Assembly (NCBI GenBank): GCA_029448655.1
Contig: JACCLO010000001.1
Location: 2,852,001-2,916,000, forward strand
Length of the DNA: 64,000 nucleotides
Reading direction: 5' to 3'
Source of the DNA: Wolfiporia cocos
Lineage: Eukaryota; Basidiomycota; Agaricomycetes; Polyporales; Phaeolaceae
A program made the position numbers and the translations under genes. The notes beneath the pieces are model-generated. The model worked only from the letters and a program-made list of their open reading frames with translations. It was not told the DNA's origin and made no database searches. Of this stretch, positions 43,395 through 55,492 are shown piece after piece; the stretch's first letter is position 1; each line of letters opens with the position of its first letter.

Positions 43395-44845
43395 TGACCA
43401 GAAAATCACCAGGCGTTCAGTGGATTTTTTGCACATGTGCCATATGGCAGCATTTTTGAGATTCAAATAAACCAGTCAGAGCAGCAAACAGTAAGGTTCT
43501 AGTGACACATATGCCAGAAGACAAGACTGGTAGAGTATGTGAGCATCCAAATGACGTGGATCCAATTAGTACCATACAGTTTAAGGTTTGTGGCTTACCA
43601 GCTGTTACACGCCCCAAATCTTATGGATATACACATGACGTTTCTTTCTGCATCCCTGATTTACAAGTTTCTTCAATATTACAAACATGCAGATCATCCC
43701 AATGCTTCCTACTAGCACTGGCTGATGTCTGCGTCACACAGCTATGGCGGCATTCTATGCAATAAGCGAACCTTCCAGCATATGGGACTGTGGCGCAAAT
43801 GTGATCATGCACTGTTAGAGTGAAGGATGAGTCCGGGTCGCTGCGACGGCATTCCATGATGAATACGACCTCCAGGGACTAGTCACACGTTGCACCACTC
43901 TGTCTATCCTCTAATTCCGAGATAACATGCCCATGCGCACCGTCGAGTCAGAATCTGCAACTTACAGACTCCTTGGATGTGAATTAGGGCGCGGTGAAAT
44001 AGAGAGTGCTAAATAGCAGCTGCTATTTAGCAGGTGTAATTTACATGTAAATTACGGTTAAATAGAGATTGGCCAAAAATCGGGTGTTAAATTGGGTTAA
44101 ATAGACAGGGCGGATCGCCACCCCCGACCGCTGCATCATACAGGCTGTATGTTGGGTTATGTCGGAAAATGGGATGCGCCCCCACAAAGTCATGTATCAA
44201 TTCGAGCACTTTGTTTGAGGATGCCTCTTATCGACGACGTGCTATTGCAAGGTTTAGACTTGCTTGGCTCCATCAATGCTTCAAGTATAGGGTACACAAA
44301 GAGGTGTCTATTTACAGCCAGTTCAGATGATAATGACATGGCACATTTTTGGACCATGTTTACAAAAAGTAAATTCCCCTTTTTGGTCGACATTTTTGGT
44401 GCGGGCAGTGCGGTTTGGCAGGAAGCGACAGCTGCCTGTTGGTAGAGCAGTCCTGAAAGGCGCCCATGGGAACCAATCAGGACGCCCGGACCCCCTTGCT
44501 AATTAGCTGTTAATTACATGCGTTAAATAGGAGAGGGCCATTGCTATTTAGCTGTTAAATAGACAGCGATGTCTATTTCACCGCGCCCTAATGTGAATGA
44601 ATATGCTGATGATTATGCTCGTGCAATTGCTTTCTAGTAGCTAGTATGTAGGAGCATCAACATTGTCTAGAATGTATGAATGCACAGATTACGAGCTAAC
44701 TGAGAATGTCTGATTGGATCCACCTTGATCTTGATTTACTGAGGCTTCAGACAATTAAGTCCGGCTTAGGCATCCAAGTCCGAACTCAGAAGATTAAGAG
44801 TGATCAGAACAGATTCAGGAATCGTAGCTTTGCTGATGGCCCTAC
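43395..44845. repeat. Dispersed repeat, copy 1 (carries the hAT-like insert)
   Basis: 43395-43640 and 43950-44845 match 48525-48780 and 49090-49365 in the same order and orientation at perhaps 75% identity by eye (shared blocks CAGTTTAAGGTTTGTGGCTT, CCCAAATCTTATGGAT, GACTCCTTGGATGT, TAGCTAGTATGT, TGATCTTGAT). The middle parts differ. This looks like an old dispersed repeat of unknown type, and no coding frame is preserved. Confidence 0.7.
43985..44590. mobile_element. hAT-like non-autonomous DNA transposon
   Basis: 606 bp bounded by perfect inverted ends TAGGGCGCGGTGAAATAGA and its complement, flanked by an 8-bp duplication ATGTGAAT at 43977-43984 and 44591-44598. An 8-bp duplication with TAGGG-type ends fits the hAT superfamily. 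Sub-terminal AAATAG/CTATTT motifs recur near both ends, as is usual for hAT transposase binding. An open frame at 44149-44445 (98 codons) shows no transposase domain that I can recognise, though the segment near 44315-44415 recurs at the window end. The related repeat copy at 49.1 kb keeps the empty target site. Confidence 0.9.
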
Positions 44846-46530
44846 TACATGAACATACTGAAATTGAACGGTGAGAAGTGTTAAAACAGTCTCAGTTATA
44901 GAATTTCATGAAATGTGTGCCTTAGCTTCATCCTGCAGGGAACCTTTCAACAAAGGATTGTTGCAATTTAGAAAATGCATGGTCATTTTGCGAAGGCTGT
45001 CCGAGCATATGTAATAGGTATGCCGAGTGCGCAGTGGGCCAAGCAACTGTCTCACTTCCGATCACTCACGGTCTAATATTCCTAAGCATCAAAGGTGCAG
45101 TATCGACAAATCAACCAATCCAGATGCGGGCCGTGTGGCCCCAGGCATCTGCGTCCCTAACAAGCTGCGAACAATGACATGAAAAAATGAACAAACGTCG
45201 AGATTAAAAACGTTAGCCTGATATTCCTGAGGGACAGCACACACGGTGGTATTAGTATTATTTCACGCCATCGAATAATTGCTGATTCGTACGTGTACAG
45301 CAGCGGGGTAAGCACTTTCATGGGTAGTCATCGACCATTGTCAACAAGTATAGGCAGGACCATCAGCAAAATGTCTCTCAAAGATGAGTGTGCATAGTAG
45401 CTCTAGTCAGCTTGATATACAATGATATAGACAACAGAATTAGAAGCCTCTCGAATCCTGCATCAGAACTTGAGCAGTCGGTATAGTCATCAGTCGGTAT
45501 AGTCATGGTCTCGACACTCGGGATTTCTAGTTGCAATGTGTATTAATTTGCCTCGAGATGTACTTGTTGTGCTAGATAACCCTTGCTCCACAGTTTCTGA
45601 ATGTTGAAATGTTATCATTATGCATAAAGTCCGGGACGAATTCAAATTCGTCCACATCAGTCCTCTATGCGGTGGCGAAGCGGGCGGAGGCTTGAAAACA
45701 CGACCTGTTTGACGTCAGTACGACAGCTGCACTGATATGCATGTCCATCGCTGATGATTTGTTTCCTTAGATATCCAGGATGCCAAGCCGGCTGTTCTGA
45801 CTGTACGGCTTGCGATTGACATGGGAAATGTCAGCTCCATTGACACAGGGCTGATTCAGATATAAGCGACTGCCTGCGCCTCAGTTCCGTCCGATAGCGT
45901 GCGTGTCCCACGTACATTCTTGGGCTCTGTCTTCATATGGCTGCTCGACCTTTTCTTGCTAACTTAAGAGCTGAAGAGCTGCGGTTCAGAAAGCTCAATT
46001 GAGGTGCAGGTGGGCTACGAGGCTGTAGAGCCCATCGCACTGTTTGAAAGACCGTACTGGTTTTCTCAGACATCAGTAATTAACTACGAGGGAAGTACGG
46101 TGATATTCACAAGATGACGACCTTTCCGCACTAAGGTATATGACTATAATCACGAAGATTTGAAATATCGCACCTGAAACGGCATCAAATGCCTCTTGTT
46201 GTCAGAATACCCTGGAAGGTCAGGGAGATCAGTGGTACCGAATGAACCGGACCCTGATGGAATGGAGAGAGGCTAGTGGTGTACCACATAGCAGCTAGTA
46301 CCAACCGCTATTCTTGTCCATCACAGGCTATGCCTTCCCGATAGTATATGGGTCATGATTTCCGGATCCGAAGTTGTTGTTTCTGTACTCAGCTGATCTC
46401 TGAATGAGCACCTTCAGTGCCAATCATAATCCGATATCCTATGCGATATCGCGATAGCTATCGTTCCGCATGGTAGGGCAGCGCAACAGAGCATTTCACA
46501 CTGAGCGGGAAGGGGCAGAGGCGGATGCTA
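44846..46530. other. AT-rich intergenic DNA
   Basis: No gene, RNA or repeat that I can define in about 1.7 kb. Confidence 0.5.
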
Positions 46531-46540
46531 CGTTATATAA
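46531..46540 (+). promoter_or_regulatory. TATA box of the small gene at 46615
   Basis: TTATATAAC lies about 80 bp upstream of the ATG at 46615, with a pyrimidine-rich stretch between them. The spacing fits a fungal core promoter. Confidence 0.4.
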
Positions 46541-46614
46541 CATTTTATCATCTTTGATCGTTCCTGTCCCCGCACACTAGTGGACTCCACAGGCACCAGG
46601 CACCAGGCACGAAG

Positions 46615-47267
46615 ATGACATCTCCAGCCTACTCATACAATCAATTTCTCGAACACTATGAAGAGCCGAACATACTACTGTCCCCAGAATGGGGGGATGG
46701 CTTGACACAGTGTTTCCCCCAATTTTGGGATCCTCATTTAGCCCTCGGAGATGCTCAATCCGTTGACAATTATAGCTCAGAGTCAATATACAATCATTTG
46801 GTAGCACTCAGCTCGTATATGTTTAGCTATCTACTAACTTGAATCCAAGGTGACCAATCCACAGCTGCGTATATTGGTACCACAACGCGAATACAAATCT
46901 AGATCTGGTTCCTACTCTCCTCACGAACAATACTTCGGGACCTCTGGAATATATATCGTTGATGCTCTCCGCGTAAAGGAGGAGGCTGTACGGTCAACAG
47001 AAGCACAGACCTTTGCTGGAATAGGAGGCCCAAAGGTGTCCATTAGAATTTAGGTAAGGTGTGCTAAGCTCAAAGCTAGCGATTTTTAATCCCAATTATG
47101 CCCAGTGGCTTGGATACTGTGATTACACTCATCAGTTCAGCACCGAGAGGGCAAGGAGGAATGCCATCGCCACATTAGCGGAAGAGGTGGCACAGTTCTT
47201 TGAGGTATTTCCATCCTCGTTGGTAGATCCAATATTGTTCGCTTATTCCTCCCACCCAGAGGGCTAG
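46615..47267 (+). CDS. Small hypothetical protein, three exons
   Basis: ATG at 46615 (MTSPAYSYNQFLEHYEEP). Exon 1 ends in SIYNHL at a GTAGCA donor, with a good branch point CTACTAAC and acceptor before GTGACCAAT (VTNPQLRILVPQREYKSRSG). A second intron from the GTGTCC donor at about 47035 to CTCAAAG would join GGPK to LAIFNPNYAQWLGYC; at about 40 nt it is short for this genome and may be placed wrongly. The C-terminus is HQFSTERARRNAIATLAEEV...SSHPEG, stop at 47265. There is no domain I recognise. Branch point, TATA box and protein-like composition support a gene; it could also be a relic. Confidence 0.45.
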
Positions 47268-48524
47268 CTATTTTTCAGATGACGTTAGATGGAAAGTGGG
47301 GCCTGACGGTATTCAACTGAAGCAAGTTATCCTGCTTGGCTTTCAGAGAGTCTCTCGAGCCAGTATCCAACCTGTATTAGCGGTCGACTGTATCTAAAAT
47401 ATTGGCATACGCCACAAATGAATTGGATTTGCAAACCATAGATATTCAGGGCCTACAGAACATTCGGAATTGAGTAAATTGTTGAGCTCTATATGCTGCT
47501 GCATTGCTGCAAATGTGTTGAGAGACACTGATGATCTCACAGAAGCAGAAGCAGACAATACCGTGACGCACATGACCTTCCGCTTGGAGGTCTTTCTTTC
47601 AGAAATGATGGCGCAAATGCAGAAGTCCCACCACTGCCGAGTTGTTTAGCCATTAATGTCTCATGTCCTATGTCTTTCTGCAATAGCAAACCTTGAATTA
47701 TTTTTCCGGTCATGTTGTTGTAGGATGTAGCATGCTTTGTATCTGCACTCACGCAGCTCAAACATGGTACATTCATCTACATCATCTCTGTAGCAAGATT
47801 GTAACACATTTATGTCGAAGCATTACATAAGGCAGGTCTGTATTTCGCAAGAATATCGCTACGGCTTAGTTCGGTTTCACTCAAAAATCCAGGTCGACGA
47901 GGTCGATCTGACGCCAGTGTACTGTCCAATAAATAATTGCGATTGGTTATGCGCAGTTATAGAGCTCGACTATACGGTCAAGTAGAAGGTTACAGAATGT
48001 ATCAAGAGTAGTTCCAAGGCAAACTCCCCGCACACTCCGCAGTTTCGGCCTGCCAGTCAGCATTTTGGAAGTGGTTTTCCACAACCTAGAGAACTGTAGC
48101 AATAAATGCAACTCACCGCTCATATGCATTTTGCGTCACACGTAGCTGTAATCAGAATATGGCCGACTGCTTCCAGCGCGGGACTAGGACTTGGTGATAC
48201 AACGACTCCCGTCGTTGTCTCAACGCTTGGAGATGGCTGGACGCCATTTCGCTCCATCTCTGAATACTTGGGCTCACGCTATCTCCGAGCAGTGTGAGGG
48301 CTGACACCCACAGACTGTGCTTGCCGTCAGCAGGTGTAAATGTGAATAATGGACACAAACCAGATTATGAATCGAAGTATCTGCTCCGCTTACACTGTCT
48401 TATATCTCAGCAACTTGCTTCACAGTTGCAGCCAATTTGTGTTCAATTTCATCTGAAGTCTGCTTTTATGCAATCTGAGCAGCAGCCAAATCTCTGCAGG
48501 AGTAGGTTGCGGCTTTCATTGAGG
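47268..48524. other. Intergenic DNA
   Basis: Short open frames only, with nothing recognisable. Confidence 0.5.
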
Positions 48525-49365
48525 GTTCGGAAAATCACCGGAGTGCTCGGTCGTTTTTTGCGCATGTTCCGTATGGTAACATTGTCGAGACCTGAGTAAA
48601 CTAACCATAGCAGCAAACAGGAAGGCTTCTAGTGGTATACATGCTAGAAGGCAAGACTGACAGAGTATGTGAGTATCTAAGTGACTAAAGGTTTGTAGAT
48701 CCGATCGACATACAGTTTAAGGTTTGTGGCTTGCCAGCTGTTATGCACCCCCAAATCTTATGGATTTACGCATAAGGTGTCAGAGCAATCAAAACATCGG
48801 TTCGGCGAGCGCGTTTGTCCACAGGCGTGACGATGCCCGTAGGGCAATCGCGTGAGGTACGGTACATAAAATCGAGCTATTATGTACCGGTTTCACCCTC
48901 CGGCTACGCGATACCCGGCTCCCGACGTGCGCGCGACGTTCAGGCACGCGCGAGCTCGGCCTCGGCAAATCCATGTTCCAACATAAGGTTTCTATTTCTG
49001 CGTCCTGGCAATTTCCGATACACACACAGCCTCTGAGGTACATCTTGCTCAGCCAAATGGCATGTCACCCGGCTAGCAAATCTTTATCTTTCATTCCACA
49101 GAATCAGCAGATTACGGACTCCTTGGATGTAAATAGATACGCTGACTATCATGCTCATGAAGTTGCTTTCTAATAGCTAGTATGTTGGGACATGTACTTC
49201 AACAGGCAGAGTATCATATTCTGATCTAACTTAGAATGTCTGACTGTATGGGCCTTGATCTTGATCTACTGGGGCTTCGGGAAATTAAGTTCGGCTTAGA
49301 TAATAAAGTCCAGACTCAGGCAATTACTGATCAGAACAGATTCAAGAATTGTAGCTCTGCTGATG
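48525..49365. repeat. Dispersed repeat, copy 2 (empty hAT site)
   Basis: Partner of the repeat at 43395-44845. Around 49115-49140 it reads GGACTCCTTGGATGTAAATA, the uninterrupted form of the place where copy 1 carries the 606-bp hAT-like element. The central part (48781-49080), more GC-rich, has no match in copy 1. Confidence 0.7.
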
Positions 49366-50181
49366 CGCCCTGATAGCTTTCGATTACCATTATAGGGTGA
49401 CCCCCTCACATTTTGCGCCCCACCGATATCATATATCTCCAATGATTCACAGATTATTTGATGCATCCCTCGGTACGTGTGTCTCATGTGAAGAAAAATT
49501 ACCTCGACGTGCTCAAAATGCTTTGTTCCGACTTCTTCATGCTCTTTATGCATTGCTACCATTTCAAGTCAGAATACAAGCCCGGTATGTCACGCTGAAC
49601 AGATGGTCCGACTGTCGCAGCGGGGTAGTGAATCTATGCTCTTTCGGCAAGAGCTGTACGGCAAAGTGACCCTTGAGCATCGTACTACTGGTACATCATG
49701 AAGAGCATGTCATATTCCGTAATGTCTCTGATTGGTCATCACATAGCAGTAGCGGGTGCCGAGAGTTTCCACAACAATTGAGGTCGTCTTTCCACTTCCA
49801 TCTGACTCAATAACATCCGGTAAATTTGGCATGTGGTTCACAGGTACATCTGCAGGTGACTGTTGCTCGTTGCTGCTGGCTGTTTTGTGTGAATGTATTG
49901 CCCTTCATCTTCCTGAACCACAGAGTATAGAGTTGAATATCAAAGTGATTTGCAATATTTGGCTCTCCCATGCATTTGTTTCTGAGATACGTTCGTTAGC
50001 CTCCTACGCGCAAGGCTAATAACTTCGATGCGTACTGGCGTGTTACTGTAGTTGTGATATATTAAGATTGTGCTACTTCATGTCTCGGGAGAACCACAGG
50101 TAGTACGTGTCAAAATAGCAGTGCTACTGCAAGTACTAGTCCGCCCACAAGCGCGTACAGTTCAGGCCCATCACGTATATC
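49366..50181. other. Intergenic DNA 3' of the MBOAT gene
   Basis: No supported gene. The open frame 49756-50019 (+) has a hydrophobic stretch but no recognisable motif or splice partners. Confidence 0.45.
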
Positions 50182-51536
50182 CTAGTAAGCGACATTTTCT
50201 GGTATCATTGGAGCAGATATTCTGGAAAAGACAGCACGAGATCGCGAGGTACACTGAACCAGCGTCGTAATTAGAGAGAAGGGCATGCGATGTGTCTCAA
50301 TTATACCAACTTTCTCCAAGCACATAACCGCCCATGGCGTGGAAATCCACAGCCATGTGAACACCCAGATGTATCCGAGAAAACGCGACATTCTGTAAGA
50401 AAAACAAATGCCGCTGCTCCGTGCCAGTGCAATGACGGCGTCCTCTAACGATATCGCCACTGCTTGTGCGATGTAGAAACTGAACGATGAACCAAATGCT
50501 GATGGCTGCACCATGAGGTCACCTCCGCAATGCACCAATCCAGATACTGCGAATCCGATATAGAGCTGCGTATATGAAGATGCCCTAGACCCAGGCTGTA
50601 GCCTAATCAATCGAGATATCCGTTTGCCTAGAGTGGCTGTATGCTGTTGTGTGTATGAATAATAAACCACCATCAGGAAAAGAGGGTAGGAGAATAGCAG
50701 TGTGTGGACATACTCGGCGAAGAGTCTGGCGGTAAGGACGTCTATCACGGTATTAGTGTGTCAAGCAATATGGAATAAGGAACACTCACCCCCAAAACCC
50801 ACGCACAGTCTTCGCATCAGACCAGGAGCCATATATTTCGGGCCACACATGCGCTTCATGGATTCCAGACGCAACAGATAATGCAGAGAGCAAGTCGTAA
50901 TTCATGGCAACAGTTGCTATAAGTGAGCCAAATTGCGCAGGTCCAAAAAAGTGTTGGCGTATTGAATAGTTTTGCATGAAACTCGGCAATATGAATGTTT
51001 CAATAGCATCAAGAACAAGGTACCAGCGAAATGCACTGAGGCATCTTTGGTAAACAATCCGCCAGCGTGGTACGTTCAGGCGGGGTGGAAGATTAGCGAC
51101 CTGCTGATATGTAGCATCAATGACGCATCACGGGGTCATCCCGTCAGAGGGTTTAACTGATGCCTACCTGATAGTTCCAGCCTACACCACGATGGTTATA
51201 TATAATGCACTGTACCCAGTACAACCGTTGAGCGAAGGATAGTGTAAGCGGATGGGCACTATCACGTTCGTGACGGAACTCTAGTAGAGGATCTGTCAGC
51301 CATACAAGGCTGAGGGCGGTCAAGAACTGTTGCATCAACGTGGATCCAGCTGTATAGTCCCACTGCATGTCTCCTGTGGTGCATGAGTAGATGAAGGCAA
51401 GCGTGGACATATACGCTACAAACGCTGCCATGCGTATCTGCCACTTTAGCCTCAGAGCAACAATGCTAGCAATCAAGAGATTCGACAGTAGCACAGTTGG
51501 GAGGAAAGGTAGTACAGGTCGTCTATTGCTGTCCAT
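50182..51536 (-). CDS. Wax-synthase-like MBOAT membrane acyltransferase
   Basis: Predicted polytopic membrane O-acyltransferase of the wax-synthase-domain group, which is common and expanded in basidiomycetes. The acyl acceptor is unknown. The start MDSNRRPVLPFLPTVLLSNL is at 51536. Hydrophobic segments follow, with RHERDS.HPLTLSFAQRLYW, GVGWNYQ, PPRLNVPRWRIV, RRV and LGKRI. The family block is RPGSRASSYTQLYIGF-like (here QPGSRASSYTQLYIGFAVSG), then SGLVHCGGDLM with the conserved MBOAT histidine, then a C-terminal pair of membrane segments and the stop at 50182-50184. I join about five exons. At the FWG junction the spliced reading is FWGRPYRQTLRR, where related proteins usually have WHQ or YHQ, so a histidine appears replaced by arginine. 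Exon edges near 50700-50790 are uncertain. Confidence 0.8.
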
Positions 51537-52668
51537 AGTTCACGCGGTGAGTCTTTCAGGGCGAGCAATAATTGTCCATCCGGTCACTCCAGGTATTATA
51601 TATATCTGCTTCGTCTACTTCGGTTTGAATTTAGGTCGGTCCCTGTAGAACCTAGATGGCCGTAAGCTTATCTCAGTTGTAGGGGTGATACAACGACTAT
51701 ATTGCAGTACCTAGATGGCTGTAAGCTTATCTATATAGTACTGCGTGTAAGTACGCGTGGTAACGATGTATCGTAGAGTGGGAAATATACCTCAGTCGTA
51801 GGGGGGGTTATCGCGCCACGACGTGATTGGACAAGGCAATCCGGATCCGGAGTGTATCTGTGCAGCGGATACGACGAGGGTCTCAACACGCAGATCAGAG
51901 GGCTAAAGTGACGCGGATACGTTCGCGTCGCTGCGGCATGTAAGTACAGGCGGAAATGAGACAGAAAGGAGGATACGTACGTGGATGCTCCAAAGGTAAA
52001 CCTCTGGGGCATTCGGTACACGCGCGGCGGGTATAAGTGTAACTACGAAGTACCTAATATGTACTAGCGCGCCACAAGTGCCTGGCGTTGAATAGACTAG
52101 AGTAACGAGAACAAACGAGATAGGAAAAGCAAAAACTACATGAGCCCGACGGTTCCTGACACGAGGCAGCGGCAGCCCGCCGTTCCCGAATCGCAACTGG
52201 GAAACAACGACTGAGGAAAGTGGGAGACGGGGCGAGCAAAACTACTTATGTAAGCATAACTACACGTGATTTCGACAGCTTGACATATTCATATGATGAC
52301 GACGAGGTGCATTCAGTGACGGCAGTAGAGAGGTTTCGCAACGGCCTTACAGTGCTCTAGTAGTAGTCCTTGGCACACTAGTAGTACTTGGCACAAACTC
52401 ACCCTGTGTCCTCAGTTCTAAAGCTATGGCGAGTGAAGCTCGAGTGGACCTGGATGCATAAGGCATATAAAGGTTTATGTCGTTATCCATCAATGCATCT
52501 GAGACTGCATTGTGATCTAAACCGATGTTACATAAAATCCAGCTTTGCTGCTGAACAATAAGCATATTCATGGCCGCAGGCACAAATGAAACGATGGTGT
52601 GAAGGCGAACGAAACGGCATCCGCAAAGCTAGAGAGCGATCAAGTACATTGGACGTTCTGACAACGCA
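51537..52668. other. Intergenic DNA with a short direct repeat
   Basis: ACCTAGATGGC(C/T)GTAAGCTT followed by ATCT is present twice, near 51651 and 51711, about 60 bp apart in the promoter-side DNA of the MBOAT gene. No gene is supported. Confidence 0.55.
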
Positions 52669-54127
52669 TCATAGTCCTACCACATCCACCACATCCCCAT
52701 CTTCCAGATCCGCCCCGCCAATCTCCATCTCAGGATTGAGCTTATCGCCATCGAGCTCAAGCGTCGGCACGACACCACCGCCTTCCTCACCTTCCTCTTA
52801 TTTGCAGGTGCGCCCGCCGCAGGGTATTGGTCCGAGAGCCCTGCCTTCTTTAAAAATGCGCGCACGATCGCGCCACACGTCGCCGACGGCCGCACAGTGA
52901 GCACGATGTCCTTCGTCTTTGCCGAGCGAAGGGTTAGCCGAAATTTGTCGCCGTCTGCAAGCTCGTCACCCGAGTCGTTTCCAGCCTCTTCGAGGGAGGG
53001 CGAGGGCGGAGGGTCTCGCGTTGGGGAGCGCCCCTGCAGGTTGTCCAGCGGCTGAACAGACAGGGAGCGCTGGCGCCGGTTCGCTTGAAAATACTCGTAG
53101 GCGATCTTGTCGCAGGCTTCTGCAAATGCATCAGCGAAGGAGGCTTGTAGGTATATAGAGGACTTACCTAATTCGCCTTGAGCCCATATGCGCAGACTGT
53201 CCGGCGTTACGGACTGAAACACACGTTTGTTGTCGTTAGTTATGTACAAATGGTCCGAAAGGACACTGGCAAGCTCAGCCACATCGGCGAATATCTCCTC
53301 GAAAGTATCATGCTGTGGATGGATCAACGACTGCACCTGGAGATGGAGGAAGGACCGTACCCGCTTCATCGTGAATCGCCAAGATTCCCGACGACCATCT
53401 GGATTATTTGGGTGAGGGACCCATGTAACAATGATGTCGACCTCTAGCGGACCACCAAGGCCTAGAAGACTAGGAGTATTGTGTCGGTCGGGCTGATGTG
53501 CATGCAACCTGGCCTGCTGTGCGATCTGTTGTAGCTCTGGATAAAGCTGAATTTCATCGCTCGAGTCATCATCTATTGCGATGACGGTCGGCGGTATAAC
53601 TCGCGGGGCCACACCCATGATCTGCCTATATGCGCGTCAATGCCTCATTCGTCCTTACAAAGAACCAAATTTACCTAACAGTTTCCTTCGCACTCTGTAT
53701 TGCGTGGGCGGGCAGTTCAGGAGGAGGAGTGATTGATTTGGAGCGACTCCGTGCACGCAGAATATCGGCGCCGCGGTTGGGTGTGGCATTCTGGGTGCGC
53801 TTTCCCTTTTGCTTATCCAATTTGGAGCGCTCTGAAATCTTTTCATCTTCGTCGCTATCTGACGAAATGAGGCTGTGGGTGCACTCAGAATGGAATGAAT
53901 CGTTAGCCCTCCCACGCTCACATCTCTTCCGCCGGCAAAGTGGTCCATTTGGGAAGTCCCACCTGGCTGTCTGTCTTCTTCTTGTGTATTCGATGATGAG
54001 TAGAAAACCTCTCTTCGTCGTCTTCATCTGAGCTGCTTGAGGGTCGGCGGACGGGTGGCTGCTTCCCTAGGAAACACATTTGTTTAAGATCAGCCGTGGT
54101 TATCAAGATACCACCGTAGATCAACAT
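52669..54127 (-). CDS. Rad60/Esc2/NIP45-type protein with SUMO-like domain
   Basis: Nuclear genome-stability protein. Known members contain SUMO-like domains, contact the SUMO machinery and act in recombination repair and replication stress. An acidic, serine-rich N-terminus (RRPSSSSDEDDEERF; ISSDSDEDEK) holds basic patches and a possible SUMO-interacting stretch, TVIAIDDDSSDE. A first beta-grasp-like region is near LEVDIIVTWVPHPNNPDGRR and VQSLIHPQHDTFEEI. The C-terminal SUMO-like domain reads DKFRLTLRSAKTKDIVLTVR, CGAIVRAFLKKAGL, then LDGDKLNPEMEIGGADLEDG and DVVDVVGL at the end. Between these two halves the frame changes: either a 35-nt intron at 52756-52790 or a frameshift. The 5' end is uncertain; the start at 54127 is the ATG of the open frame, and a further upstream exon is possible. 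Confidence 0.82.
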
Positions 54128-55492
54128 CTAGTACTAAGAGTCCGCTTCTACACCGTGTCAGAAAAGCAGAGATGATGGAAAGATTGATTGATCTATTCCA
54201 AAGTGGATCATCTGGATATGTTGCGCGTCTGACGTCTAGGATGTGGAAAGATCGTTGCTAACAGTCGTCGTCGTTTGCGCCGCCTAATGCTCAGCTTCCA
54301 TGGACAGGCCTGTGTATCGTGCATCTATTGGAAGTGCGCCCGCGTCGGGCGCGGCGCATGGGTGCGATTGCGTCGCCACGGCGCGGGAGCAATGGCGCCC
54401 CTGGGCTGTTAGGGGGCGGGTAGGCCGAAATCGGATGTAGCGTAACCGGAGGTGGTACTACGGCCGTATTAGTGTTAGAATAATGTCGAGGGCTTGTATG
54501 TACGTACCGGTGCGCCTTTGTCAGCGAACCCACTACACCTGTGACGGGGTCCCTGGCGGGCAGTAAGGCGCGGCCGTTGCCTGGCGCGACCTGAATTTTA
54601 CCAGCATCATATACATATATATATTCGTCATGATAGTATCCGCCGCAGGGCACAGCTCATGGTATGATGAAGCACGAGTCATATTATTGACACATGCATC
54701 GGTGATACATGATGCAGGAAGCTGTTTTGTGTCGGAAGTACTGATCAATGATCGGTGGCATAACGGTGGCGTGCAGCGGTGCTTTCACGGTGAAACACCA
54801 CAAGGGGATAGAGTCTTAGTAAATGAGATGCATCTATATTTACATTTCGGCTGCATTTCAGTCATGTAGCTGCATCTCAATTTCAATCTCAAACCCTCTG
54901 AGGTGCATCCCAATAATTGCAGCCGAAACAGTTGGATCTCGAGCACTGACATAGATGGATCTCGTGTCCTGAGGTCCCTCAATGGGGCACGTTCGCTGCC
55001 CTCAGACTCTTTACAAATAGAAACGTTCAGAGTAGCCATTGTGCACCTGCATAAATTTCCATTTCAATGCACAGGTCAATTGACACTGCTCTTGGACCGA
55101 CGACGATCGAATGTAATAGGAGGTACCGAGTAGAGTGACGCGTAGCAGTCAGAGTCATTCAGAGTGTGCATGTGCCGACTCTATAGCCATTTTCGTGAAC
55201 AAATATATGCTTTTGTTTCTCCTCACTGTGAATCCGGGAAGATAACCGGACTTGCACTTCAGTTGACATGTAGAGTGCAAGAGGCACGACGCTCTGCCTC
55301 AGTCTCGGCTATGTGTGCCGGAGGACTGTAGTAGCATAATTGCCGAATTTGCGGAAAGCACGAGCTTGCAGTGTAATGCAGTTCAGCAAACAGATAGCTA
55401 GAAGCAGGAAAATCAATAGCCTAACAAGGAATGGACAGTGGTAGCAAATCCGTAAAATATCCGAAGTAGATGTAGGGATAGAATGAAGGATA
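54128..55492. other. Intergenic DNA between the Rad60-type gene and RRP12
   Basis: No supported gene. 54290-54560 is GC-rich with short inverted CG-rich words. The tail of the minus-strand frame 55309-56016 beyond the RRP12 stop is intronic or 3' flank. Confidence 0.5.
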
